A stretch of 64,000 nucleotides of DNA from Sipunculus nudus (GCA_026874595.1 CM049319.1:2469601-2533600); one strand, 5' to 3'; shown: positions 1 through 14,115, counted from the stretch's first letter. Numbers and translations: made by a program. Notes: generated by a model not told the origin, from the letters alone.

Positions 1-640
1 ATTGAACCACTCATGAAATATTTGTGATTAACATCCAATCAAACCCATACAGATGGCCGCTAGATGAATTTGAAAAGAGCAAGATTGATTGAAGGTGGCG
101 CCAACAGTCTTGGATACAAGACAATGCATTCCAAGATCTATATAAATGCAAACTTTCAAGGTGATACATCAAATTTCTCCTGAGATAAATGCTCGGATCA
201 CCAATACGTGATTTCTCTATTGTAGAACGCGCCACAACACCTGAGTACCAGCAAGACAGACAAGATGGAAGGACATGCAACATTTCAGGTTAATAATTGA
301 AACCACTCCTGAGATATGTGTGACACATTAAACCACTCCTGAGATAAAGGCATGGCTAATACTTCGATTACGTGATTGTAGGTGTCAACAAGAGTCTTGT
401 CAATGACATATATAGCTATGCCAGATTGATAAACATGTATAATTATAGTGTGAAACATCCATCCACTCATGAGATATGAGTAGTATTCATCAAAAAACAA
501 ACACACGGATTGACGCAACACGAAAATGATTGCAGATGGTACCACCAATCTTAAATACGAGATTAAGATAGCCAAGATTCATTTACACGCTCACTGTCTG
601 CCCAATAGATCAAAGCAACTCCTTAGATATGTGGCTTTAA
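1..640. repeat. Degenerate repeat with recurring CCACTCCTGAGATA motif
   Basis: Variants of CCACTC(C/A)TGAGATATG recur near 8, 176, 303, 334, 461 and 616, and the segment around 99-150 resembles those near 387-430 and 542-590. It is probably the decayed core of a tandem-repeat mobile element cut by the window edge. It contains one GGTGGCGCC half of the palindrome seen in the Helentron-like cores. Confidence 0.45.
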
Positions 641-3600
641 GCCTATCAGTAAAGAAAGATGCACAGATGGACACTGGGTGAAAAGGATTATTAGGCACTA
701 GTCTTCGTATGACCCAAAATCATGCCGGGTTTCGGAAGGTTTTGAGTTAGGGTCTCAGAGGAATTCTTTGTAGAACGTCGCGACGACGGTGGATAAATTT
801 CTTTTCAGCGGATATAATTATGATAGAATGAAAATAAACTCATTAACATTGTGTAATTCTATACAGGTTGTATTTGTAAATTGAGGTCCATAAAGGCCAT
901 CACAAGCTTGCCTTTGATGTTTCAGGATTTTATTGACCTTCATTTGTATATTCACGATGTCTGTCCTTACGACAAAAATAGTCAGTACGTGTGTAGAAAC
1001 AATCAGAATTGAATATAAACCCCCGGGACATGTAATGTAAACATCAGCAGAATGAAATGCCGGCAGTATATGAACATCTGAATATCTAAGATCTCCGGGG
1101 AAATTATATTTCGACAATTTGATCCGAGGCAAGCAAAATCATCTCTGTTATGTATACTTGTAACAATCTGAACTTACAATAGATTTGGTTTTCCCTGTAA
1201 TAAGCCTTGAAACTTTTTTTTCATAAATTGCTAGCGGTTCCTGCAGTGAATGAGATCCTGGTCAGGCCAGTGTTAACGCCCTCAACTGGAAACTATCTTT
1301 ATGTGACCATCCTCTATTTATTTGGTCTCCTGGTATATGTTCAAAACATTGATCATATTCAGAAGTACCACACTGTATGTGGAAGCAATGACGCAATCAA
1401 CATAAAAAAAAAAAAAAAAATGGTCGACCTCTATATTTTTCTTGTAAAGTCCTTGAGTATAATTATTTCTAGAATAATGAGCTGTTCAATTTTTTTACTT
1501 TGTTAAATACATATTCTAAACGTTGATTTGGTATAGAAAAAATGCTCCATCACAACTGTATTGTTTTAATATAATTGGAATTTCGCTGCAATTGTAATAT
1601 AACTCATACACCTCCCATATCAAGTGATGTCATTGTTTATGGATTAAAATAGAGAAGGAGAGAGAAGAAGAGATAGGAGAGATAAATAGAGAACTTAAAC
1701 TTTAACATTTGCTTTACAGAATGCAGTGAAAATAGTTGGATTAACTTAGAAAATAGTTTGTCCCAGTGCTACGGCATGGGGTAGGCAAATGCAGCTTTGT
1801 TATTAAAAAAAAAAACAGAAACAAAAAACGGAAATACTTCAGCTATAAGTGCTGATGGATGGATTGTATGGGTAAATGAAGAGGATTTATATATATGAGT
1901 ACTGGGACCATAGACAATAAAAAGGGGATGTTAAACGAGGTAATGCCTCCTGGTTTTGTCCCGACCATTTTCCCTGTACCTATGATAAGGCAGATATGTT
2001 CCCCGGTACCTATGTTTCTCCCCCCCCCCCCCCCCCCCCCACTTCCTTGATATCTATGTTTTTCGTTTCTCTATATAACGCCCTTTCCTGCGTGACATGT
2101 GTTGCGTGTGTGCGTGTGTTCGTGTGTGGTGTGTGGGGGGGGGGGGGAGGGGGATAATACGAGTTATATGGTTTAGTACCCTTTGTGCACAGCTGAACGA
2201 TGTTGAAAAGGCTTGTTAAATTGATATTATAGATCATATTCTAGGGAACATAAAGGTACCGGAAAAAAAGTACACTCCCAAACGTGGCTCTGTCTAGAAT
2301 CGATAGGTTAATGAAAGTCAAAATAACAAGAAGAACCTCTGTAAAAACTTATATGACTGACAGAATCAGTTTTTGGATTATTCTTATTACAGGAAATAAT
2401 TGCAATAATGACATTTACAGTTAATCAACATAATTTTAGATAGAGTAACTGCTGCCGAAACATCTAGCCTTGGAACTGCTACGAAAACAATTAGATGTGT
2501 CCTATCTTCGGAAATCAGTCAAAATTGTCATATAATGATTAGACGGGATCTTATCCCAGAACATTTATAGACCGTAATTATTTTACATGCGTCCAGCTTT
2601 CAGGTAAAGGCCGGAAAACTTGTATTGATAAAAATAAACTACAATTATGGTCATTAAGGAGAGATGCATGATTTACTGCGGAGTCGGAGATCAGCTTCTT
2701 TTGGATATTTTGCGTGTATTCCTGTCATGTCTGAGGTGCACTGGGACACTTTAGTTTCGTCAGAGAAACGCCTGCAGGTCGAATTAATGCAGGGCACTAC
2801 TATTCCAATGGTTAAGGAATTCCCTGGTATAAGTGGAGTCAAAGGAAGCCGAATGGACTCTTAATATAATGAATCATAATTTTGAGCAAACAACGCCACG
2901 GAAGCTTTAAACTATTAACAATAATTTGATTCGATTTAATTTTAAATAAATACAAATTGTTTTCAGTAAGACATGATAAATGTTTAAAAAACATTAAAAA
3001 AATACCCGGGAGTCCAGTTTTCCTCTGAATTCTTAAAACTTTATTTAAACTAATTTAACAATTCTGACAGAGGTCTTAAGGGTTGATTGGCGGGTTTTGT
3101 GACATTGACACATTAATATCTTTATGATATAATACAGATATGCAGTTTTAATTGACAGGTAGATGGTTGTCAGCACTATATAGTAGTCCCTGACTACGTT
3201 CTGGTACAGAGGATGGAAGGTTATGTCAAACCCAGGACAGTTTGGTCTCCTTATGGATCAGTCAGTGGTAGTGGCTGGTCTATGGGGAACCGCGTACCAA
3301 AATTACAAAAATAACTACTGTGGAGAAGCGTCGTACTGGGAGAGCTCTGAATTCAGAGCATGTACATGATTTCTGGATACTTGACCTGATCGACACCGGG
3401 ATTGTACCTGAAAAATTCGTTGTCTTGAAATGTAATTGATGAAGCTGCTAGGTATTTCTTGACCGAGAAATAATTAATGAAGGGATAGGGGGGTCTTTAA
3501 CTGAAAGATATGAAGATGCTAGTCCTCCTGATCAGAACGGAAGTCGTGAATAGAACAGTGACAAAGCTCTTAAAAAGTGATGTCATGGACAAAGACAGAT

Positions 3601-6160
3601 TATCAGGATGTAGACCCGCGCCAACAAACGCCGTTAAAGTGCCTTCTTCCGGAGTACATTTTCCTATACACGCTAAAGCACACATTTGTGTCCCAACAAC
3701 AAAACAGGAAAGCCTGAAGTTGTACTGGTTACATTCACCTAGTCATGAACTTAATATATAAAATCAACGTAAACAATTAATTCATTACGGCAGTGATATG
3801 ATGGTAGACGGTGATGATGTCACGCCGGAGTTCCCTGTTTTAAATGATTCGTAGGTAGCACGTTCTTCCGTTCTCTCATATGTTATACTGACGCCACTCC
3901 TGCGTCACCCATGCAAGTAAACATGACCACATTCAGGTAACACCATCTTACAGGGCAAAACAACACCGGCATAACACATATTTCGAAAAACAATGTGGAC
4001 ATGAAACCAGAGCCAATTTATAAAGACCCGCTCCTGACTATTAGTAATAGATTCGAGAAACCATTAACCCCAAGGACACAAAGCTCATACATTCCAATAA
4101 GTTCAAAAGGTTTGCGTCACCTTTTTCGATGCCAGTGCAGGGCCTTGTCCTTTAAAGCGGACACATGTTGATACTGTTGTTGTTTTTGGTCCGTGACAGT
4201 AGATTTGTATACCGTGTAGATTAAAGTATTAGAGTGATTATAACAATTAAGATAACCCTCTAAAGGAGGTTAATTCAATTATTATTAAGCTTGTTTGTAA
4301 ATTCATTGTTTAAATACAGTTGCATCATACCGGTCATTTTATATATTGAAAACAGTATTTTTTGTTTACAAAAAAAAACAGTATTAATTAATTGTGTAGG
4401 ATAATTGTCAATTACAGTCAATTATTCCCGTGATAATCAACTTGTTTAGATGATGATCGTGGAGTGTAACGTGAAGTTTCTTGTATATTACAGTTCATGT
4501 TTAATAATCAAACTGCTCATGATAGATCCATTTGTCACTTGAATGTGTGTTATTTCTAACATTCAGAAAACACAAATTACCACTCAAACTCTGTTTGGTC
4601 GAACAGGTTATGGTATTTTTTACCTTGTACGTTTCCTTTTGACGGTTTGTTCACATAATATTAGCTAAAATGACATTGCTCATTTACATCAATTCTCATA
4701 AACCTTAATATTTTCACACAAAATCAAAAGGAACTAATTGCTTAATAGGAGATATAAATCACAATCACAACAAATTTTCCATTTATTTTACAACCTTTTT
4801 GATTCATCTGGATCTTCTGAAGAAGCAGCGGGCCGTCTCTCAAAGAGGCAAATGAGTAATTTTCAGTTGAAATGCTAATTATGAAATATGTATTATTTAC
4901 TCTCAGGCCTTTTTTACTGATCCGTGATTTATGGTAACGCTAGCTATTGACCGTCATTTTTCCTTCAGTCACGTAAAAATGAAGCACATGCACGAGGCGG
5001 GTAGAAACATCATTGTTGGGAATGCCAGCTAGCGCAACGCATCGGTCGATCGTTGCATGGGCCACCGTTCTGGCACCCCACGTATATACATGTATCGCCA
5101 GATAACTAAGCGAAAAGCCCTCGGGTTGCCATTCAATTTAGGTCTACTCGATAAAGAAATAGTTCAGTTTCACATTTAAAAAAAATACATTGGTTAGCCA
5201 TAAGCAGTTATATATATTATATGTTTGATATGTTCCTGAATATAAAAAATGGCTAGGTTCTGACTGCAGAGTAAATATAAAAGTTCAGCTAACTACATGC
5301 TTGTCCTGTTGTGCACGGGGAAAGCAATATTTTCAATGTTTTTTTTTCTTTGCAGCTGACCCGGCCTTTACACGACCAAAATACCTCCCATGGCGACACC
5401 CTATATACACCCGAGGATATACTGTTAGAAAAAAGGGTCTTGTGGGTTTTTCTGAATAGAACCATTTTCCAACTGGCACTTGGAGGTTCTTGCCCTGATC
5501 GTCATTTATAATAAGATTCCAGATGGAACCCATGTTGTAAGTGGCGCCAAAGGTGGGGGATGGTTCGTATGGGTGTGAGGGTAGTCAAAGTTGGAACAAC
5601 TTTTTTTTTATTAAACTTTGATTAATCTGTGTGACACATATCATATATTTATTACAATTCAGTAAAAGGTTTTTAAAAAAAGGTATGTTTCAAGTATAGG
5701 TTAAATCTAAATCAGTCGTATAAAATATTTCATAGTAATCTAAAAATGAACCAATCGAGTTATTTCATATTCAGTATATAAATATTATTTCTGAATATCG
5801 GGGGGGGGGGGGGGGTAATTACATTGACCATCTCCCCTTGTACACAAACGTGTGTGTATACCCCCCCCCCCCCATCTATTGACGCCCCTCTGTGTTTTGA
5901 TCGGAAGTCCCGATGATTAGGACGCGCATGCGCACTTTATATTAACTATTCAACTGTTCAATGGTAGGGTATTTTGGTCTCCCGAGATATTAGAAGAGGA
6001 TATAACATAAGGCAAGACCTATGTTTATATATATTATGTGTGTGTGTGTGTGTGTGTGTGTGTCTAGAGAATAACCGTCCAGGAACTTAATGTACCCTAT
6101 TAGTTCTTGTCCGCAAAAGAATTTACATTCACTTCAACGTGTATAATGCCGGTGAAATCG
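640..6160. other. No gene recognised; low-complexity tracts only
   Basis: I see no credible coding signal. The stretch holds poly-A (1404-1420), poly-C (2019-2040), a GT/G-rich tract (2098-2153), poly-G (5800-5816), poly-C (5861-5873) and (GT)n at 6037-6063. The palindromic NRF1-type site CGCGCATGCGCA lies at 5923-5934. Confidence 0.5.
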
Positions 6161-6169
6161 TTAAATAAA

Positions 6170-7130
6170 ACTTAAAATTCGGCTTCCAGGGGGCCAGCCA
6201 AAGTTGATTCCTTTAACCCCTAAATAATAAAAGAGATTCCTAACCCCCCCCCCCCCCTATAACACAAATATGAAATATGAAAACAATAGGGTAGTGTGGT
6301 TGTTGAGTTATACAGAGTTATCCAAGAACTTCAAGCTGAGCTGGGTTGGGATCTGTACAAATTTTATTTATTTTTAAACTTCAAATTACTGGCCCAAAAA
6401 TAAAAATATGGTTTAAGTTTCAATAGCTGTGCTTGGTATGTACATCAGTCTACTAAATTTAACTAAAATATCTTCATTAGCAAATTAAGCTATGGGCCTA
6501 ACAAAAAAAAAACTTTAACCCGACTTATTCCTGAACAAAGGGGATCTGTGACCTTCAGCTTTTGATTCCTTTATCATAGTGGTTATTTCTAACCCACTAT
6601 ACAATACATACGTGAAATATGAAATCAATAAGGTATACATGTGCTTGCTTAGGTATAAAGAGTTAAGTAAAACCTTTAACCTGAGCTCGGTTGGGATCTG
6701 TACCAAGTTTGTTCGTTAAGTGCTAATTACTAGCCACAAAATTTAAAATATGGGGACAGTTTTAATAACTGTGCTGGGTATTGTCATTTATGATCAGTGT
6801 ACTTAATTTAAATATTTTCATCAGTAATTGGGTAATGAGCCTAACAAAAACAACTTTAACCCGACTTGTTCATGGACAACGGGGTCTGGGACCTTGACCG
6901 TCGTCCTTTTTATCCCAAGATTAAAGGGGGATTCCGAACCACCTATACAATACAGATGTGTATTATGAAAGCAATCGGATTAGTAGTTGCCCAGTTATAA
7001 AGAGTTAACAGAAAACTTTAACCTGGGGTGTTTACGGACGAAGCCGACATCAACGCTGACGCCGAGGCAGACTGGGGAACGGTATAATAATAAGCTCTCC
7101 TGAACTTGGTTCCGGCGAACTAAAAAGGCG
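6170..7130. repeat. Tandem-repeat mobile element, ~325-bp units
   Basis: Three head-to-tail units begin near 6215, 6540 and 6870. Shared anchors are (T)GAAATATGAAA, GAGTTA, AACCTGAGCT, GGTTGGGATCTGTAC and CTTTAACCCGACTT. The last unit runs into a GACGCCGAGGC-rich end and AAGCTCTCCT..GCGAACTAAAAA, which looks like a 3' terminus. It is probably a non-autonomous element with core tandem repeats; the class is not proven. Confidence 0.6.
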
Positions 7131-7267
7131 ATTGCTATCATTATATAGTAGCCATCAAATATAAATGCTTTAATGAACCATTGTGTGTTTTAAGTTCAAA
7201 TAGGATCATCCGCTGGTATTTTTCGCCAACACATGAAACGGTGGGAGATTACAGACGATGTGAATCT

Positions 7268-7567
7268 CCGCCAATTTTACCACTTTGTCTTTTGGTCTTT
7301 CGGGCCTGTTCATTTTTAAAGCCTTAATCGGCTCCCTGGGGACCATCAACCCAAGCAGCCATTACAGGCGCTAAAAGGTTATTTGTTAAGCATTTTCGTG
7401 CCGCCCATGACCAGTACCCATTCACTCCTGGGTCGAGAGAGCGTATACCCTTCTGGTATAGACTTTGGCCAGGAGTCTTAGCGCAGACAGCTATCTGAAC
7501 AGGACGCGAACCCACATTGAGGTCACAAGTCTAGCGCCCTAACCATTCTGCAATCACGCTCGACATG
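7268..7567 (-). repeat. tRNA-derived SINE, copy 1
   Basis: It matches 62147-62431 over about 290 bp. Shared anchors on the + strand are CGGCTCC(C/T)TGGGGA, CTTGGGTCGAGAGAGCG in variant form, TTTGGCCAGGAGTCTTAGCG and GGACGCGAACCC. Read on the minus strand, GGGTTCGCGTCC resembles a Pol III box B preceded by a degenerate box A, which suggests a tRNA-derived head. Confidence 0.6.
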
Positions 7568-7960
7568 ACCTGTTCAGGCACCCATATAAATATGATCCAT
7601 GGATCAGATAATGCTTTACTTCTGGGACTTTGTCAATAAGACGGAGACACAATACATGACGTCATGCCAGCATCCTGAACTCGACGACACCAACGGCTGC
7701 CTGTCAGGTACCTGTCTGATCTGCAGATTGCTACATAAAAATATATAAATAAACAGAAGCGACTTTCACAAGATTTTACACTTGATGCGCGACACTGTGT
7801 CAATGGGTTTTGGCGTTATAAGTATACTGGTGTAATTGTAGTGGTCAAAGACATACTTTATGTCAGAATCATCAACTACTTGGGAATGGTTTGGGCTGTA
7901 CTTGTAAAATTAACAAGCTAAGCCAGATTAAGTTAAAACATTTGCTATGGATGGTGTCAC

Positions 7961-8345
7961 GATCCATAATGTAATAACCTGTCTATATCGTAATAACAGC
8001 CCATAATGTAATTAAACGATCCATATTGTAATAACGGCCAATATTGCAATAAAAAAACGGCCCATATTGTAATAACCATACCCAGCCCATATTGTGATAA
8101 AATTGCAAGTCGATATATCGGCCCATGTTATAATAACATCGCAGGTGGGTAAAACGCCAATAATTTTATAATTCATATTTCATGTAAATAAACTTAGAAT
8201 TAGACGTGACACGAATGTGTAACTGAACATACAAGTATGAAAAACCACTATCTGCTTAAATGAACCGAAATGCCGGTGACCAAGCTAATATGTGCGAAAT
8301 ATGGCCATGAGTCAGGTTTATCCTTTTGTTAAATCAGTGTTTTGG
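7961..8345. repeat. 22-bp satellite (CCATATTGTAATAACGG) and shared flank, copy 1
   Basis: Imperfect units of CCATATTGTAATAACGGC run over 7961-8135. The following 8157-8345 resembles 10421-10620, sharing GACRCGAATGT and ACATACAARTATGAAAAAC. This marks two copies of one larger element. Confidence 0.6.
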
Positions 8346-8610
8346 TGGAATGATAAAGTATTTAAACGGGATAAACAGGTCTGTAGAAAACCCAACAAAA
8401 ACACGCATTGAATGTAATTATGGTTTGCTAAAAACACCCCAATATTTCTCCTGGGTACATTTCTAGGTTTTAAGTCCTTGAGTCCATTAATACTGATATA
8501 ATAGTATATGTATATATAAATATATATTTTGTTACGGAACCTAATATAAACAGATCACGTACGCGTGATGAACACAAATTTTGTAATGGAGATAAAAACA
8601 AATCAGATTC

Positions 8611-9316
8611 TGTAACACTAGGCAGCGTGAAATGTCTAGGGGAATGAAAAAAGGAGTCAGTGGGTTTTTGTTAACAAATAACTAGAATTTATTCTTAAAA
8701 CAACCCTATCAATACAATACACTAAATCAACACAATAACACAGTAACACAGGGGTACAGCAACAAGTCAATACAATCACAGAGAAAATAATGTATGTGTA
8801 CAGTACCTGGATACCAACACCATCACAACGATGAGTTCTTTAAATGTAAACTCTCGGAGAATGACAGTCCAGTGAAAAGTTCTTGCAACAACCCAGAAAG
8901 TAAACTGAAATCAAAATGCATAAAATCCAGGAGAAAGTCTTTGAAAATGTATAATTGCCGCATTCTTCGGATAAGGTCCTAGAATCTGACTCACGCTTCT
9001 GCGTCCGCTGGAATCTTCTCTGCTCTCTGCCCCCTGCTTAAACACAGGCCCTTATATACTCCTCACCTCAAGCCGAGAAATTTTACACTTCTCGAACAGT
9101 CTATAAGATCTTGCACAGTAAACACGCATTTCAGGAATTATCGAGAAGAACATAGCCGTGTGTATCTCCACACACCAGGGTCATCACGTGACACACGACC
9201 AGGCGTCAAAACCCAAGGCCGGCATGACAACGAGAGTTCAACCAGTATGGATTAAACATAGAATGTAACAAACGGCCCGGCGAGGGTGTCACCACACGAG
9301 TTACGCCCGTGTCACA
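8611..9316 (-). mobile_element. Probable solo LTR
   Basis: On the minus strand the segment starts TGTGACAC and ends GTGTTACA (7 of 8 inverted match). It contains a TATA box (TATATAAGGGCC, near 9049-9060), GC-rich sequence downstream of it, and AATAAA complementary to 8688-8693 followed by a short U5-like stretch. No primer-binding site or target duplication is visible, so it could be a solo or truncated LTR. Its family is unknown. Confidence 0.5.
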
Positions 9317-10135
9317 CAATAAAAAGAGCATGTGTGTATGTGTGTGTGTAACACATCTTCCAACCATTTTATATATTTTTCAACCCGTCCCCAATCAAAA
9401 GGCTGTTCCAGCGCCTATGAATAAGGATAGCTCTATGAATATGGATGGCTCGAAAATAAGAATATAGTCCAAAATAAACACAAGTTGCAAATATATAACC
9501 TGTCAGTATTACTCTGACCCAAAGTAAGTTTTAGATAATGAGCAATGTTGGAGAGCTAATTCAAACTGGGACTGAATCCGGCGGTAATAGGTGATCGGAT
9601 ATAGTGTAAGGGCTTGGAAATAGGGTCAAGGTCAAAAATAAATATCAGGTGTAAATCAATCACCCGTCACTTATATTGCAGCGGAAAGTCAGTTTGTTTA
9701 AACAGTCATATTTAAGTTCACACAAGGGAGCAAGAACGGGGAAAAAATAATCGGTGGTTTGCACACGGGGGACATAAAAGAGTCCAGAAAAATATTTAGC
9801 CCCAAATAATGATAAAAAAATAAACTCATCAACCACTAGAAGCGCCCCCTCCCTACGGAAGGAGGCTTAATAAATGAAGTTTAGGAGAACTGGTAAAGTT
9901 GTGTTCTCAAAAATAAAAGTAGAAACGTATCAAAATTAAAAAGCAGTTCACGTTCTTCAATATAATTATGCATACCAAATTCAAGGGCAATCCATCCGCT
10001 TTACTAAGAAGAATCTTAAGATGCATATATCTGTCTTTCTGCAGTTGCATGGAGGATAGGTCATAGTCAGATGCACTAATGTTCTTAGACTGTAAAAAGA
10101 ACAACATTGTCCAGTTTCATAACATTATCGGCACT

Positions 10136-11160
10136 TTGATATTTTAACAGTACGGGTCATTTTTATTACAATATTGGCCGTTATTAAAATATGGGACGGT
10201 TATTACATTATGAGTCGTTGTTACAACCCATATTGTAATAACCGTCCCATATCGTAATAATGGCTAATATTGTGGTAGTAATGACCAATTTTGTTGGAAA
10301 TACGGCCAATTTTATAATAATGGCCAATACTGTAATAATAAATAAGTACCATTGTAATAACTGTATCTCACCTTTGCTGTAATCAGCATGGTGGGGGTTA
10401 AAGGGGCAAAAAGGCCAATGTTGTAAATATGAAGTTTAGAAGATTATGATTAAATTCATGTCAAATTTTCGTAGACAACATACAGTTTGACTTCCTGTGA
10501 CGCGAATGTTTACGCGTACATACAAATATGAAAAACACTGGATTTCCATTATGACAGCATCTGTTATACTAATGAGGAACCAAAATGGCTGTCATTTTAG
10601 AAGGTATTCTCAAAAGACATATCGCCTGTTAGATTTTGGATTCATTCTTCAGCTTATACATGCATGTGTTATTACAATATGGGCCATTTTCCCATTTCCC
10701 GTTTTGATTACAATGTGTTTAGGGTATAGTTATTACAAAATGTGTCGTTTTTATTTAAAAAATGGATAGGGTATGATTATTACAATATGTGTCGTTTTTA
10801 TTACAATATGGGTAGGGTATGATTATTACAATATGTGTCGTTTTTTATTACAATATGGGCCGTTATTACAATATATATGGGCCGTTTTTATTACAATATG
10901 GGCCGTAATGGTTATTACAATATGTGTCGTTTTATTACAATATGGGCCATTATTACAATATGGGCCGTTTTTATTACAATATGGGCCGGTAATGGTCATT
11001 ACAATATAGGTCTTTATTATTGCAATATGGGCCATTATTACAATATGGGCCGTTTTTATTACAATATGGGCCGGTAATTGTCATTACAATTTGGGTCTTT
11101 TTATTACAATATGGGCCTTTTTTTACAATAGGGACCGTTTCTTACATTCAGGGTCGTAAC
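10136..11160. repeat. Inverted satellite arrays around a unique core (foldback-like), copy 2
   Basis: Units of about 22 bp run in the CCATATTGTAATAA orientation (10213-10375), followed by a core of about 280 bp, and then in the opposite orientation TTATTACAATATGGGCC (10664-11160). A perfect 18-bp inverted pair lies at 10190-10207 and 10234-10251. The open frames here simply read the repeat (YYNMGR-type peptides) and are not genes. Confidence 0.7.
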
Positions 11161-13240
11161 AGATGGTTTTAATGTCAGTTCGACAACTAAATCATGGAAT
11201 TCATTAATGATAAATCTGTAAAATTTCTTGGGTATCTTTTGATAATGATTTCAGTTTAGATACATACAGAAATGTGCTCCAAAGCAAATACACAGTCAAA
11301 TGTGCTTCAGTTGATTAGTAATTAATCCAATAGACCAGGATAGTCGTGTTTGTATATGTAGAACACTATCTCCTGTCTACCGCTTTTACGAGTGCCCTTT
11401 ATTTAATATACAACTTTTTGGCGATGAAGAGTCAAAATAACTTAATCATTGTCATTTCCAAGGTCAAACTTTTATTTGTGATTATAGTTGAGACGGGAGA
11501 TTCTTAATATAGTACTAATCCTAGCCGGAAATATATCACACTATACCATGCTCTCGCCATGTACAACGTGGACAAGAAGAACACAGGTGTATGCCCATGT
11601 CTGTCTCTTCCTATATATCTGTGTAGCTGACTTATTATGTACGTTACTTATTCCTTATTATGGTACATCAATATTACTTTCACAAGTTGATTGATTACAG
11701 CTCCATTTTCGTAATGCAGCTTTTGCATCCTTAGCAACGCATATCATCAGCAGGCACCTTGTACATCGATGTTACGTTCACAAGGTGTGAATTAATTACA
11801 GCTCCTAACAGCATCAAGGTTTGTATATCATTATTTTAACAACTTATATCAGGGTCTTTTACTCAAATTAACACAAAATCTTGCATAAACAAAATGTAGG
11901 TCGACTTATAATCAAGGTAAATAATTGTGCATTGATTATAAGTCAACAAACCTGCTAGATGATATATTTGAACTAAATAATAATTTTAAGGTATACCTTT
12001 GAGGACAATATCAGTCAAATTAACAAATTAATATCATTATTATTTGTAATTATAACTGCCACTATATTTGCATATAACTAAACGGGAATTTTCATTTAGT
12101 TATCAAGAAATGAACGCTGCATGCAATCGATTAATCAGTCATACATAGATATTCAGTAATTAATATCATTATTGATCTACATTATGTCATAATATTTGAT
12201 CTTATTTTTATTCTTAATACTATAGTCGGCATAGTAGCATGTACATCCTAGTGTTTTTAAGATTTTCTCTTAAAAACATCATAAATATGATTATACACTA
12301 ACAAGCCCATCAAACATGAAAATAAAAATGCAGAATGTGTCCATTTGAGAATATATCTGCCAAAATGCAATTAGAAATAAAGATTATAACTTGATATCAC
12401 TACAATGAAAGGAGTGTTACAAATTAATATTGTTCAAGAAGCTGCAGTCGATACATGTTAACACAGAGAACAAACTGACATCGATAGCAAAACAAAAGGT
12501 CGCCAGCACCCCGGGCGCCACAGTCGTAAAGAAAACAATACGGTTCTAATGTAGCCCATGCATGATAAAATGACTAAGTCTGAAGTTCGTGCATTCAGAC
12601 ATCTCAGAGAAGAGTGAGAGACAAACACATAAACCCACAGACAAGACGATCAGACTATGTACAGTGCGGGCACAGGGTTACCAATTCGGTGATATCAAAG
12701 TCCTATGTTGTAAATTATCTACATTTGTTTATTTCCTTGTATGTTTATCAGTTTACGATACACAATTTTCATTTGCAATCAACAAAATAATTGGATATTA
12801 TGGACATCTTAAATGAAAAAGTGGCCTGTTTCACCAAACAAGTAAAACAGAAATGTTATACCTGGTGACCGTGATGACCTTAAAATGACTCTCACATTCA
12901 TATTTCTGGATGGCATCCACCCACATCTTATCAACTCGCAACACTGGACAGATCCCACATGGATGCCTTCTATTATGACGCGATGCCGTAAAAAATGATT
13001 CTAGAGGACTTTCAGAGTTTTGCTGGCCCACTAGTCAGTCATTGAAACTAAACAAACCAGACCACTGTACATGGAAAACCTTTACTCTCTCCTTATCGTT
13101 TCTTGGAATTGTCAGAGAAATCATTTATCACACAAAGGGCTTAAAAACACATCTTATTACCAAGCCTCTATTTTGAGCCATGCCAGTTAGTAGGGCAGAT
13201 TGGAGCGTTGATTTAAAAAAAAAATCTATTTAACCGGTTT
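11160..13240. other. AT-rich stretch, nothing recognised
   Basis: Only short frames are present. No domain, RNA gene or clear repeat was seen. Confidence 0.5.
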
Positions 13241-13249
13241 ACACCACAA

Positions 13250-14115
13250 CACATGAGTCTGAGTGGAGAAAGAACGGAGTATCTCAGTGCTTGGTCACGC
13301 TTAATTAACTTCACTGAAAGGGTTCTCTAATCAACTTGGTGTTGTACTGACTAATAACAACCAAGTGTATAAACTAGACGAAATTTACACATCCATTTTC
13401 TCTCTATGCAGAAACTAGATTCACCTGCCTGGCCACCAAGGGTGCAAATGAAAAAGAAGAAAGGGGTTTTCATGTGAAAAGGGCTCATGATTAGAATATG
13501 GTAAGTTATTAAATATTTATTCTTGTATTATAGAAAGTGTTAAACGACCACATGAATTGTGTAACACAAAGCAAAACATTCAAGATTGTTTTGTCTGTAT
13601 TTACCCCCTTATTATAAAGATACAAATATATTTTAAACAATTATAAAAAAAATACAAATTCAATATATTAACATACCGTTGTAATCAAATACACACATAT
13701 ATTCATTAAATTTATTATATAATGCTTATGTTATGTAAACTTTTAGGGTTTTCAAAACACATGATCATGAGTCTTTCAGTGTATGGTCACGCTTTATTAC
13801 CCATTCAGTGGAGGTATTCTCTAATTAACATGGCGTTATACATCGACTAATTATTACCAAGTGTAGACTATACTTAATGAAGTTACCCATCCTTTCTTAT
13901 ACATCTACATGGCTAGCAAAAGTGCATTTTCATGTGAAAAGAGCTGACGATTATAACATGGTTAGTTATTCACGAGTTATCTCTCAATCATAACCAGTGT
14001 TAATAAAGCAAGCCGTGTATAATAAAGCACGAGGAATTGTATATCACAAAGCCAAAAAAAAAAAAAAAACAAAAAAAAAAAAAAAAAAAAAAACAAACAA
14101 GATTGTTTTGAACAT
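13250..14115. repeat. Diverged tandem segmental duplication (~350 bp, two copies)
   Basis: Copy 1 (13250-13590) and copy 2 (13760-14115) share, in order, GGTCACGCTT, ACCAAGTGTA, TTTTCATGTGAAAAG, ATGGTWAGTTATT and ACAAGATTGTTTT-type anchors. A poly-A interrupted by single C bases (14053-14093) lies in copy 2. Confidence 0.65.

Noticed and set aside
10773-11077. Open frames rich in Tyr, Asn, Met, Cys, Arg
   Set aside because: Direct read-through of the 22-bp satellite; similar peptides arise in several frames.
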